Assembly: GCA_026005135.1 (NCBI GenBank)
Contig: BPKM01000002.1
Span: 124,001 to 188,000 of the forward strand
Direction of reading: 5' to 3'
Length of the DNA stretch: 64,000 nucleotides
DNA from: Leptospiraceae bacterium
GTDB lineage: Bacteria > Spirochaetota > Leptospiria > Leptospirales > Leptonemataceae
The translations under genes were made by a program, and so were the position numbers. The notes under the pieces were generated by a model, which saw nothing but the letters and a program-made list of their open reading frames with translations, was not told where the DNA came from and did not search any database. Shown here in pieces: positions 1 to 8,844 of the stretch; the stretch's first letter is position 1, and the number at the start of each line of letters is the position of its first letter.

Positions 1-894
1 AACTTCATTTATAATTTCTTCCGATAGCTGGAACTTCTTTTTAGAAAGTAACAGAGCAGTTACAAGCCCACGGCTTACTGCTTCTCCATGCGAAAATACC
101 TTATAATTTGTTAATGATTCAATTGCATGTGCAACTGTATGCCCCAAATTTAATATAGAGCGAAGACCTGATTCTTTTTCGTCCTTGGATACAACTTCTG
201 CTTTAACTTTTATTGACTCATATATAACCTGATTCCATAACGAAAAATCCCATTTTTTATAATCTGGATGATTCCATACAATATTTTTAAAATTTTGATA
301 AACATGTTTATTTAATAAGGAATGCTTTACTATTTCTGCTAAACCACAAATCCATTCTTTATCTGGCAATGTATTTAGAAAATCTATATTACATAAAACA
401 ACTTTTGGTTGATAAAAAGAACCAACCATATTTTTTCCTATATCTACATTAACAGCAACCTTACCTCCAACACTGGAATCTACCATAGCAAGTAAAGTAG
501 TAGGAATTTGAATAAATGCAATTCCTCGTAAAATAGTAGAAGCAATAAATCCAGCGAAATCACCTATAACACCACCACCTAAAGCAATAATACAACTTTT
601 TCTGTCGATTTCCCATCGAATTAAATCTTCGAATACTTCTTGTGTATATTTTAAATGTTTAAACTCTTCGCCAGCTGGTCTTATAAGTATCTTTGCAATA
701 CTAAGTTCATTTTCTAATTGGTTTATTAAATTTTTATAAAAATGATATACATTATCATCTGTTATAATAACATATTTAGAAAAATTATATTGTTTTAATA
801 AATCAAACCAATCTTTTTTAAAATGATCAGAAAATAAAATATAATAATTTTTATTTATATATTCTTCTATGGGTATTAATAATTTATCAAACAT
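1..894 (-). CDS. aroB: 3-dehydroquinate synthase AroB (3' end outside window)
   Basis: Converts DAHP to 3-dehydroquinate, the second step of the shikimate pathway, in the cytoplasm with NAD and a divalent metal. I translated the minus strand from an ATG at 894. The reading frame stays open to base 1, so about 298 residues are visible and the C-terminus lies outside the window. The signature ALGGGVIGDFAGFIAS is followed by IQIPTTLLAMVDSSVGGKVAVN, the NAD-binding and active-site segments typical of AroB. It lies 7 bases after the rnc stop on the same strand, so it is probably last or near-last in an acpP-rnc-aroB transcript. The identification is firm; only the start codon and the missing end are uncertain. 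Confidence 0.95.
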   Translation of the reverse strand, partial: MFDKLLIPIEEYINKNYYILFSDHFKKDWFDLLKQYNFSKYVIITDDNVYHFYKNLINQLENELSIAKILIRPAGEEFKHLKYTQEVFEDLIRWEIDRKSCIIALGGGVIGDFAGFIASTILRGIAFIQIPTTLLAMVDSSVGGKVAVNVDIGKNMVGSFYQPKVVLCNIDFLNTLPDKEWICGLAEIVKHSLLNKHVYQNFKNIVWNHPDYKKWDFSLWNQVIYESIKVKAEVVSKDEKESGLRSILNLGHTVAHAIESLTNYKVFSHGEAVSRGLVTALLLSKKKFQLSEEIINEV

Positions 895-901
895 GGTATT
901 A

Positions 902-1654
902 TTATATCAATAATTCATCAAATTGACTTTTAATTTTATCAAGAGCTCTTTGGGCTGCTTGTTTTTCTGCACGTTTTTTCGAAGTTCCTGTACCACGCGC
1001 AATTTCTATTCCATTTATCATAACTCTGTATATAAATTCACGTTTATGATCTGGTCCTTCCTGAGAAACCATTTCGTAAACTGGATGTGTATGATATTTT
1101 TTTTGAACTAACTCCTGTAAGGCAGATTTTGGATCTACTGCTCTGCCAGGTTTTGTTAAATTTTTTAACCGATTTTCTAACATATTTAAAACAAATTTAC
1201 GAGCTTCTTCGAGTCCTAAATCTAAATATATGGCAGCAACAAATGCTTCAAAAGAATCAGCCAGATTCGATGGTCTTCTTGCACCTCCACTTTTTTTTTC
1301 CCCTTTACTCATTTTTAAATATTGACCAAATCGAAGTTTTCTTGCTACACTTGCTAAGGATTTTTCCGAAACAGCAGCAGATTTGATCCTTGCCATTTGA
1401 CCTTCGTTTAGATGAAAACTTCTATATAAATAATCATTTACAATAAAACCAATAATTGCATCTCCTAAATATTCAAGACGTTGATTGTTTAATCGATGTG
1501 CCCCTGGTTCATTAGCATAACTACTATGTGTTAAGGCAAGATCATATAATCTATAATCTCTAAAACGAATACCCAATCTTTTTGAGAGTTCTTTAAGTTG
1601 CTCGATACGTTCTTTATTTAAGATGATTTTTTCAACATGGTCGGAATATTGCAT
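902..1654 (-). CDS. rnc: Ribonuclease III
   Basis: Cleaves double-stranded RNA in rRNA processing and mRNA turnover. In type II CRISPR systems the host RNase III also processes the crRNA:tracrRNA duplex, which matters because this window has such a system. The endonuclease signature RLEYLGDAIIGFIV, with its acidic catalytic residues, and ADSFEAFVAAIYLD are present. A C-terminal dsRNA-binding domain starts around DPKSALQELVQKK and ends in KKRAEKQAAQRALDKI. I chose the ATG at 1654 (250 residues). A TTG at 1708 extends the frame by 18 residues, but it lies inside a strong hairpin arm and has no Shine-Dalgarno sequence. The gene sits between acpP and aroB. Confidence 0.93.
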   Translation of the reverse strand: MQYSDHVEKIILNKERIEQLKELSKRLGIRFRDYRLYDLALTHSSYANEPGAHRLNNQRLEYLGDAIIGFIVNDYLYRSFHLNEGQMARIKSAAVSEKSLASVARKLRFGQYLKMSKGEKKSGGARRPSNLADSFEAFVAAIYLDLGLEEARKFVLNMLENRLKNLTKPGRAVDPKSALQELVQKKYHTHPVYEMVSQEGPDHKREFIYRVMINGIEIARGTGTSKKRAEKQAAQRALDKIKSQFDELLI

Positions 1655-1663
1655 AGGAAGGGT

Positions 1664-1723
1664 AAGACCGATTTTCTTTTTACTACCATACGTATTAATT
1701 GATAGCAAAAGAAAATCGGCCTT
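1664..1723 (-). promoter_or_regulatory. Long hairpin in the acpP-rnc spacer, candidate RNase III autoregulatory site
   Basis: Bases 1664-1680 and 1707-1723 form an inverted repeat with 16 of 17 positions paired and a 26-base loop. On the minus-strand mRNA the 3' arm ends 9 bases before the preferred rnc ATG. No run of T follows the stem in that direction, so it does not look like a simple intrinsic terminator. E. coli rnc is known to be repressed by RNase III cutting a hairpin in its own leader. A similar role here is inference from position and stem length. Confidence 0.6.
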
Positions 1724-1742
1724 TAAATTTAGATTTTAAAAA

Positions 1743-1982
1743 TTATTTTTGGTGTTCTTTGATGTATTTAATTACATCACCAACTGTTTGGATTTTTTCT
1801 GCATCTTCGTCAGAAATTTCAATTCCAAACTCTTCTTCTAATGCCATTACTAATTCTACTGTATCGAGAGAATCAGCACCTAAATCCTCAATAAAATGAG
1901 CATCTTCTGTAATTTCGGACTCATCTGCACCTAATTGTTGTGCAATGATGGAGCGAACTTTTTGAAATAATTCATCTGTCAT
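1743..1982 (-). CDS. acpP: Acyl carrier protein
   Basis: A 79-residue acidic protein that carries growing fatty-acyl chains on a phosphopantetheine arm. The attachment serine is in the motif GADSLD (residues about 35-40), inside the conserved run [18 protein letters not shown]. Its length is typical of the family. An AAGGAGA Shine-Dalgarno sequence lies just before the ATG at 1982. It follows fabG on the same strand and precedes rnc, the common fabG-acpP-rnc order, so it works with FabG in type II fatty-acid synthesis. Confidence 0.97.
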   Translation of the reverse strand: MTDELFQKVRSIIAQQLGADESEITEDAHFIEDLGADSLDTVELVMALEEEFGIEISDEDAEKIQTVGDVIKYIKEHQK

Positions 1983-2081
1983 AGTCTTCTCCTTATTTTG
2001 TAATTTTTTGTAAAATTTATGATCCTATTTTTTTTTGCAAGTTTAAAATCAATAAAAATTAAACCTAAAAGTAAAAATTTT

Positions 2082-2840
2082 TTAATTTGGTCTAAAACCA
2101 CCACCATTTACATCTAATACCTGACCTGTTATATAAGAAGCTAAATCAGAAACTAAAAATAATACAGCATTAGCAATATCTTCTGGTTGACCAGGTCTTT
2201 TTAATGGAATAGAAGCAATCATTTTTTCTTTTATTTTATCTGGTATAGCATCTGTCATTGCTGTTTGTATAAATCCTGGAGCAATTGCATTACAACGAAC
2301 ACCTCTTGCAGCCCCTTCTAAAGCAACAGTTTTTGTAAATCCAATTACACCAGATTTAGAAGCTGAATAGTTCGCCTGACCAACATTACCATTTTCACCT
2401 GCAATAGAAGAAATATTAATTATCACACCACTTCTCTGATTCATCATAAGTTTAAAAGCTGCTCTGGTACATAAAAATGTTCCTGTTAAATTTACATTGA
2501 TCACCTGATCCCACTGTTCTTTTGTCATTCTTAATAAAAGAGTATCTCTGGTAATTCCAGCATTATTTACCAAAATATCTACTTTGCCCCATTTTTCTTT
2601 GCAGGTTTCTATTAATTTATTTGCTTGATCTTCCTGAGAAATATCACAAGCGAAATAAGTAGTTTCTACATTATATTTTTGAGCAATTTCTTCTGCTGTT
2701 TGTCTTGCAGCATCTTCGCTAATGTCATTAATTAATACTTTTGCACCAGCTTCTGCTAATTTTTCGGCAATTGCTTTACCAATACCACGAGCTGAACCAG
2801 TAACTACCGCTGTTTTATCTTTTAAGTCAATTGTTATCAT
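2082..2840 (-). CDS. fabG: 3-oxoacyl-ACP reductase FabG
   Basis: NADPH-dependent reduction of 3-oxoacyl-ACP in the fatty-acid elongation cycle. The protein (252 residues) is a classic short-chain dehydrogenase. It has the nucleotide-binding motif TGSARGIGKAIAEKL near the N-terminus, the NNAG motif near residue 90, the catalytic serine in NISSIAG and the catalytic YSASKSG motif. The C-terminus ITGQVLDVNGGGF is typical of FabG. A good AAGGAG site precedes the ATG at 2840. The neighbouring acpP supports FabG rather than another dehydrogenase of the family. Confidence 0.96.
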   Translation of the reverse strand: MITIDLKDKTAVVTGSARGIGKAIAEKLAEAGAKVLINDISEDAARQTAEEIAQKYNVETTYFACDISQEDQANKLIETCKEKWGKVDILVNNAGITRDTLLLRMTKEQWDQVINVNLTGTFLCTRAAFKLMMNQRSGVIINISSIAGENGNVGQANYSASKSGVIGFTKTVALEGAARGVRCNAIAPGFIQTAMTDAIPDKIKEKMIASIPLKRPGQPEDIANAVLFLVSDLASYITGQVLDVNGGGFRPN

Positions 2841-2991
2841 AAGATATCTCCTTTTTATTTAATTTTATAAAATATATAAAGACAAACCTTTTTAAATTTA
2901 AGTAAAGTCAAGTAAAGCACCATTAAGATTGACAATAATATCAAACTTTTTTTATTACATATATTAAAATTAGATTTATAGATTGGTATTT

Positions 2992-3786
2992 ATGCCTTAT
3001 TTACAAGAAAAAAATATTTTTAAATACTTGAATTTTATTGAAAAATACTTTATTAATAATAATCTTCTTGTAGCTTTTTGTTCTTTAACCTTATCTATAG
3101 AAACTTTTCTTTTATTTAAAAAAGACATCAATATTTTTTATTTAATAGTAATTTTCTTTTCTACTTATATTGCTTATAATTTTTTAAGAAATCATTTTAT
3201 AAATTATTTTTATCTATTAGTTCTATTTTTATCGATTTTAATACTCTTTTTTTATTTTTATATTACTTTTTTTAATTTAATCTTACTGGGGATTTTAGGA
3301 ATAATTGTATATTTATATTATATAAAAATTCGAATGTTTCCATTTATAAAGATTTTTATTGTTGGCTTTTGTTGGGCTATTTTTACCGTATTTTTTCCAT
3401 TAAATTTAGATCTTCCTACTTTTTATTTATTTGTACAAAATAAAAAATTTATGATTTATTTTATTATTCGGATTATTTTTATCTCTTCTCTTGTTATTCC
3501 TTTTGACATAAAAGATATATATATGGATAACAAAATTGGATTAAAAACAATACCTTCTTTTTTAGGAGAAAAAAAATCTAAATATATTGCAATTTTAATG
3601 TTAATATTTAATATCATAATACTATATAAATATAATCATTTTTTTAAATTTATAATTATAAATCATATTTATACGATATTTTTACTGATTTTTTTTAATG
3701 AAAATAAACCCGATATTTATGTTTCTGGTTTAATAGAATCATCTATGATAACAGAATTAATTTTTTATTTTATAAATACGCTCTAA
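2992..3786 (+). CDS. UbiA-like membrane protein
   Basis: A 264-residue polytopic membrane protein with about eight hydrophobic segments. The motif PFDIKDIYMDNKIGLKTIP (near residue 175) matches the second Asp-rich motif of UbiA-type prenyltransferases. The first Asp-rich motif (NDxxDxxxD) is not visible; the matching place reads YIAYNFLRN. It may therefore be a divergent or non-catalytic member, as in the UbiA-like proteins of many Bacteroidetes. I chose the ATG at 2992 over an upstream TTG at 2983. The last 17 bases overlap the convergent gene that ends at 3770. Substrate unknown. Confidence 0.6.
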   Translation: MPYLQEKNIFKYLNFIEKYFINNNLLVAFCSLTLSIETFLLFKKDINIFYLIVIFFSTYIAYNFLRNHFINYFYLLVLFLSILILFFYFYITFFNLILLGILGIIVYLYYIKIRMFPFIKIFIVGFCWAIFTVFFPLNLDLPTFYLFVQNKKFMIYFIIRIIFISSLVIPFDIKDIYMDNKIGLKTIPSFLGEKKSKYIAILMLIFNIIILYKYNHFFKFIIINHIYTIFLLIFFNENKPDIYVSGLIESSMITELIFYFINTL

Positions 3787-4243
3787 TTCCTATGGCAATT
3801 CCTAAAAAACCATCCATTCCATCCTTAGCTAATAAATTGATACTAATTTCTGCAAAAACATCAAAACTATTATTTCCATAATATACAAATCCAAAAGGTG
3901 CTCTAACACCAGGATAAAAGGATTTTGTCTCTTCAAAAATACCTCTAAAGATTTTCTTTTTCTTTTTTCGTTCTTCCATTAAAAATGCACCGCCTGTATA
4001 GAGTTTAAAATCCTTATTAATATTATAAAAATCATATAATATACCTGCATGGAAATGCCCACCCTGTCCTGATACCCCAATGGTAGATTCAATAGACATT
4101 TTTTGATCCCATTTATATTTAAATGTAATACCTGTTGGATAAAAAAGAGAAATTCCTAAACCCAATCTTTTTTCATTTCCAAAAATAGAAATATTAGAAA
4201 ACAAAATATATATAACAATTCCAATAAAAATTCTTTTTTTCAT
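3770..4243 (-). CDS. Small outer-membrane beta-barrel-like protein
   Basis: 157 residues with an N-terminal signal peptide (about 22 residues, cleavage near FGNEK). After it come alternating hydrophobic and polar stretches with many Gly and aromatic residues (LGLGISLFYPTGITFKYKW, GGAFLMEE, PFGFVYYG), as in short outer-membrane barrels. No named family is recognised. A basic patch KKKKK in the middle would fit a loop. It ends in overlap with the UbiA-like gene. It lies just downstream of the mscS gene on the same strand, with a 39-base gap, so the two may be co-transcribed. Function unknown. Confidence 0.5.
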   Translation of the reverse strand: MKKRIFIGIVIYILFSNISIFGNEKRLGLGISLFYPTGITFKYKWDQKMSIESTIGVSGQGGHFHAGILYDFYNINKDFKLYTGGAFLMEERKKKKKIFRGIFEETKSFYPGVRAPFGFVYYGNNSFDVFAEISINLLAKDGMDGFLGIAIGIRAYL

Positions 4244-4282
4244 ATGTATAAAATTTTTTATAAATACTATATAGCAATCATT

Positions 4283-6034
4283 TTACTTTTCGTTTTTTTG
4301 TAAATTAACGCGAAAAGAAGGTGGAATATAATTTTTATCTAAATAATTCTCTGGAATAGTTATCATATTTCCATCTCTTAATGCTCTATAATGTGGAGAA
4401 AGAATTTCTACACCATTTTCATTAAATAAATCCTGTATATTTTGATGTATTTCAGAATATAATTTAGGCATTTTATCAAATTGATCCGTAAAAGCATTAA
4501 GTTCATAACTTACATAAAAATCATCAAGACTGGTTTGTAGAACAAAAGGAGAAGGTTCTTTTTTTATTCCTTCTACCTTTAAAGCAGATTGAATTAATAA
4601 TTCGTGAACTTTTTTCCAGGGAACATCGTATCCAATGGTAACAGTAGTATGTAATATTAAATTTTCTTGTTTACTAAAATTAATTATATGAGAACTTAAA
4701 ATTTGAGAATTAGGGATTGTAATTTGAACATTTTTGGGTGTTAATATACGAGTAACTAACACACCTTTTTCAATTACTTTACCAAATGTATCCCCAATTT
4801 TTATATAATCCCCTGCATGAAAAGCACGCATATAAGTTAAAACTAATCCAGAAACCATATTCGATATAGCACCTGTGGAACCCAAAGAAAATAAAACACC
4901 CACAAAAACAGAAATACCCTGAAATGCAGGAGAATCATGACCAGGTAAATAAGGAAATACTAAAGCAAATGCAAAAGCTATTACTATGATTCTAACAAGC
5001 TGATATGTTGGTTTAACATAATCTGGATAAAAACCGGGAATTTTAAGTGTACCTTTTTCGATTTCTTTAAAAATAAAATTAATAAATTTTAAAGCATAAT
5101 AAGTAGTAGCAGAAATTACAAGAATAAAAAATACATTAGGTAAATAAGAAATAATTCCTAAAAAAACTGTCTTTACTGGATTCCAGGCATATTGTAATAA
5201 TTTAATAGCAATATTTTTAGTTTGAGGAAAGAAAATAAATAAAATAGAAAGATAAATATAAAAATAAATTAAATAAATAACATAGCGAATACCTATTAAT
5301 AAATATTTTAAACTTAAAATAACCCTATCTTCATTAAGTAATTCAACATTCTGAATTTTTATAGGCTTTATCCATTTTCCTTTTAATTGTTCTAATTTTT
5401 GATCCAATTTTATAAATAATTTTTTTGTATATTTTATCAAAAAATATAAAATAATCGTAATAATAATAGCATATAATAAACCTAATAAAATCTTTTTTAT
5501 AAGAAATTCCCAATAACTTGTTTTAAGTTCATTATTTAACTGAGTAATTATAATGGTAGCATACTCTTCTAATTTATAGTTTGTTTGATTCAATTGATTC
5601 CAGTATTCCAGATCTGCCTGTGTTAGCGTAATAAGAATTTCCTTATCATAAAAAATATCTATACCTATTTCACTTTTTTCTATTTTAATTTTAGAAGGAT
5701 CCCATTTTCCTTGTGTTAAAATATCCTGTATTTTTTTCTCTGTTAATTGAGCCCTATCCTTAGAAGATAAAGGACCTAATTTTAAATAATAAGAAAAAAC
5801 TTTTTTACCAAATATAGTTACACCTTCTTCCTTTATTTCGTATTTCTTTAATAATAAATCTTCTTGTTCTATTTGCTCTATAGTTTCTTGTTGTTTTGAT
5901 TCTGTTTCCTGAGCTATTATAGAAATCTGTGGAAAAAGACAATACACAACAAATAAAATAAAAATAAACTTCGTCTTTAACTGTTTATTACGTCTATTAT
6001 ATTTTAAAAAGTATTTTACAAAAAGGATTTTCAT
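4283..6034 (-). CDS. MscS-family mechanosensitive channel
   Basis: 583 residues. An N-terminal signal-like segment ends near IIAQETES and is followed by a periplasmic domain of about 120 residues. Several transmembrane helices follow. The MscS core (residues about 400-480) has the pore helix with GSTGAISNMVSGLVL and the beta domain FHAGDYIKIGDTFGKVIEKG, then RILTPKNVQITIPNSQIL. This core is diagnostic. The length and N-terminal domain resemble MscK/YbdG-like large members rather than the minimal MscS. It is expected to open in the inner membrane on hypo-osmotic shock. A later start near residue 18 is possible because the first residues are very basic. Confidence 0.88.
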   Translation of the reverse strand: MKILFVKYFLKYNRRNKQLKTKFIFILFVVYCLFPQISIIAQETESKQQETIEQIEQEDLLLKKYEIKEEGVTIFGKKVFSYYLKLGPLSSKDRAQLTEKKIQDILTQGKWDPSKIKIEKSEIGIDIFYDKEILITLTQADLEYWNQLNQTNYKLEEYATIIITQLNNELKTSYWEFLIKKILLGLLYAIIITIILYFLIKYTKKLFIKLDQKLEQLKGKWIKPIKIQNVELLNEDRVILSLKYLLIGIRYVIYLIYFYIYLSILFIFFPQTKNIAIKLLQYAWNPVKTVFLGIISYLPNVFFILVISATTYYALKFINFIFKEIEKGTLKIPGFYPDYVKPTYQLVRIIVIAFAFALVFPYLPGHDSPAFQGISVFVGVLFSLGSTGAISNMVSGLVLTYMRAFHAGDYIKIGDTFGKVIEKGVLVTRILTPKNVQITIPNSQILSSHIINFSKQENLILHTTVTIGYDVPWKKVHELLIQSALKVEGIKKEPSPFVLQTSLDDFYVSYELNAFTDQFDKMPKLYSEIHQNIQDLFNENGVEILSPHYRALRDGNMITIPENYLDKNYIPPSFRVNLQKNEK

Positions 6035-6096
6035 AAAAAACTAAAAAATATAAGCTTAAAAAAAGTCAATTCTTAATATAGATTTAAGGGTTTTTT

Positions 6097-6778
6097 ATGC
6101 ATAGACAATATAAGTATTATGATTTCGTAATGGCAGCATTTGTAACAGTACTTCTTACTTCTAATATTATTGGAGCTGCAAAAGTTGCAATCCTATTTGG
6201 AATTGAATTTGGCGCTGGTGTATTTTTCTTTCCTTTTAGTTATATTTTTGGTGATGTATTAACTGAGGTTTATGGATATGCAAAGACAAGAAGAACAGTA
6301 TGGGCTGGTTTTGCAGCACTTGCATTTGCTTCTTTTATGAGTTATGTAATTGTTCATATGCCACCTTCACCAAACTGGCATTATCAGGAGGCCTATGAAA
6401 TTGCCTTTGGAATTACCCCTCGTATTGCATTAGCATCACTTGCTTGCTTATTGGTCTGGTGAATTTGCTAATTCTTATGTTATGGCAAAAATGAAAATAT
6501 GGACAAAAGGAAAAATCTTATGGATGAGAACAATAGGTTCTACAATTGTTGGGCAAGCCGTTGATTCTTTAATTTTTTATCCTTTAGCATTTTATGGTTA
6601 TTGGGAAAATCAAGCAATTATAAACGTAATGATAAGTAATTATTTTTTAAAAGTTAGCTGGGAAGCTATAATGACACCATTTACTTATATTGTTGTAGGT
6701 TTTCTAAAAAAAGTAGAAAAGGAAGATTACTATGATTATAATACAAATTTTACACCATTTTCCCTTAAAGATGAATAA
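6097..6778 (+). pseudogene. yhhQ: Queuosine precursor transporter (YhhQ/VUT family), +1 frameshift
   Basis: The family imports 7-deazaguanine precursors of queuosine. The first part (6097-6462) encodes four membrane helices with PFSYIFGDVLTEVYGYAK and RIALASL. It then runs into CLLVW and TGA. The reading frame continues one base later as AYWSGEFANSYVMAKMKIW, followed by RTIGSTIVGQAVDSLIF and the conserved tail TPFTYIVVGFLKKVE. Skipping one base within the TTGCTTGC run at 6440-6447 restores RIALASL-A-AYWSGEF, which keeps the spacing seen in YhhQ (RIATASFMAYALGQ). So one base is extra, or equivalently four bases are duplicated. It may be a real mutation or a sequencing error. The fused product would be about 226 residues. 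Confidence 0.88.
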
Positions 6779-8844
6779 AATAAATTTTATTATTTTTTTA
6801 TATATTTTTATTTCTTATTGTCCTTTATGGGCAAAAGAAATCCAATTAGTTGATCATAAATCAATTTATGATTTATCTGAAAGTGACTGGTATATAACAG
6901 AGCAAAATCCACTTAAAGAAAAAGAAATGAACTGGATAAAAATTAACGTTCCATCTAATGCTAAAACGATTACTAAAAAAAATGAAGTCTGGTATAAAAC
7001 TATTATTAAATGCAAATTACCATTAAAAGAAAGCATAGGAATTAAATTAGGAATTATATCCGATAGAGATAAAGTTTACTGGAATGGAGTTTTAATTGGA
7101 GAAACAGGTAAGTGGAATTCTAAATATCCCGAAGCTTATGATAAAATACGTATTTACGAAATTCCACCTTATGTTGTTAAAGAAGAAAATGAAGTCCTTA
7201 TCCATGTACAGGGTTATTTTGAGTCTGAAATTGGTATTATTCGAAATCAACCAGAAATAGGTTCCTTATTAAAATTACTTAAAAACTATTATCATTTTTA
7301 TGGAGGAAATTTATTTATTTTATTTATCTATTTTTCAGTTGGAAGTTACTTTTTATTTTTATTTTTTAGAAGATTAAAAGAAAGGGAAAACCTATTTTTT
7401 GGAATCTTTATGTATATACTTGTCATTTATTTTTTTTTAAGAAATCCTTTAAAATACGAACTAACTAATAATTTATTTTTATTAAAGCGAATTGAATATA
7501 TTGCTTTATTTTTAATTGTTCCCTTTTTCTATTTTTTTATTTATTATTATTACGAGAAATTATTTCCTAAACCTATTAAAGAACATCGTTTATTTAAAGC
7601 ACATAAAATTGTGATCTTTACTTTTTGTTATTTAACAATTGCATCTACTATTATAATTTTAGTTTTTGATGATGTTCAATACTGGGATCAATATAATTTA
7701 TATATTATACAATATATTTTGTGGCCACCTATCGTTATAAGTAGTATTATAATTTTATTTTATTTTATACATAAGAAAAACCTTGATGCAATGATCATGT
7801 TTTTAGGTTACATTTTTGTTATATCGGGTGGTATTATAGATATTTTGATCAATAGAAATATTATTAATATGGTAAATATTTCAACTTTTACATTTTTTGC
7901 TTTTATAATCAGTTTATCAACAACCTTAGCAAATCGTTATGTTCGTTTAAATATTGAAATTGAAGAATTAAATAAAAATTTAGAGCAAAAAGTTATTGAA
8001 CGAACCCAAAAATTACAAGAATCCTTAGAACAAATACAAAAGTTAAAAGAAAAACAAGATGGAGATTATTTTTTAACTTCTCTATTATTAAAACCACTAA
8101 ACCAGAATCATGCACAAAGTGAAATATTTGAAATAGAAACATATTTAAAACAATTTAAAGAATTCAATTTTAGAAATAAAAAAGGAGAAATAGGTGGTGA
8201 TTTAATTATTACCGATAATATTATGCTTAATGAAAAACCCCATATTGTTTTTTTAAATGGAGATGCTATGGGTAAATCTATTCAAGGAGCAGGTGGTTCT
8301 ATTGTTTTAGGAACTGTTTTCTTATCTATTCTTAATCGTACAAAATCAAAAAAATCATATAAGAAAAAAGAACCTGCTAAATGGTTAAAAGAATGCTACG
8401 AAGAATTACAAAATGTTTTTATAACATTTGATGGAAGTATGTTAGCATCTGTTGTACTTGGTGTTATTGACGAAACAGATAAAATATTATACTTTATTAA
8501 TGCAGAACATCCGGGCGTTGTATTATATAGAAATAAAAAAGCAAGATTTTTACAAAAAGAAACAGAATTAAAAAAATTAGGTGTAAGTTTTCAGACTGGT
8601 CCCTTAAAAATTTATAGTTTTGAATTAGCTCCAAAAGATATGATCTTTATTGGATCAGACGGTAAAGATGATTTAGAATTAAAAAAAGGAGATGTATCCT
8701 TATATAAATGAAAATGAAAATTTATTTTTATCAATCATAGAAAAAGCCAATGGGGATTTAAATAAAATAACAGATATAATTTATCAAACTGGAAGAGTAA
8801 TAGATGATATATCTATAATAAAAATTTATTATAAAAATAATTAA
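6771..8844 (+). pseudogene. Membrane SpoIIE/PP2C-type serine phosphatase, +1 frameshift near the 3' end
   Basis: A sensor phosphatase of the kind abundant in Leptospira. From the ATG at 6771 it has a signal peptide, a periplasmic beta domain (about 160 residues, jelly-roll-like, with VYWNGVLIGETGKW), seven membrane helices, and a coiled coil (about residues 395-430). A PP2C domain follows, with KQDGDYFLTSLL, EIGGDL, NGDAMGKSIQGAGG, DGSMLASVVLG and GSDGKDDLELK. The frame stops at 8711. Reading one base further on, the frame continues as INENENLFLSIIEKANGDLN and ends VIDDISIIKIYYKNN at 8844, the usual family C-terminus. One T too many at about 8698 explains it. The ligand and target anti-anti-sigma factor are unknown. 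It overlaps yhhQ by 8 bases. Confidence 0.87.

Noticed and set aside
923..1386. Plus-strand ORFs over rnc
   Set aside because: They are antisense shadows of the strongly conserved rnc gene, and have no start signal.
1655..1708. TTG at 1708 as start of rnc
   Set aside because: No ribosome site, it lies in the hairpin arm, and the extra 18 residues are not RNase III-like. Kept as an alternative.
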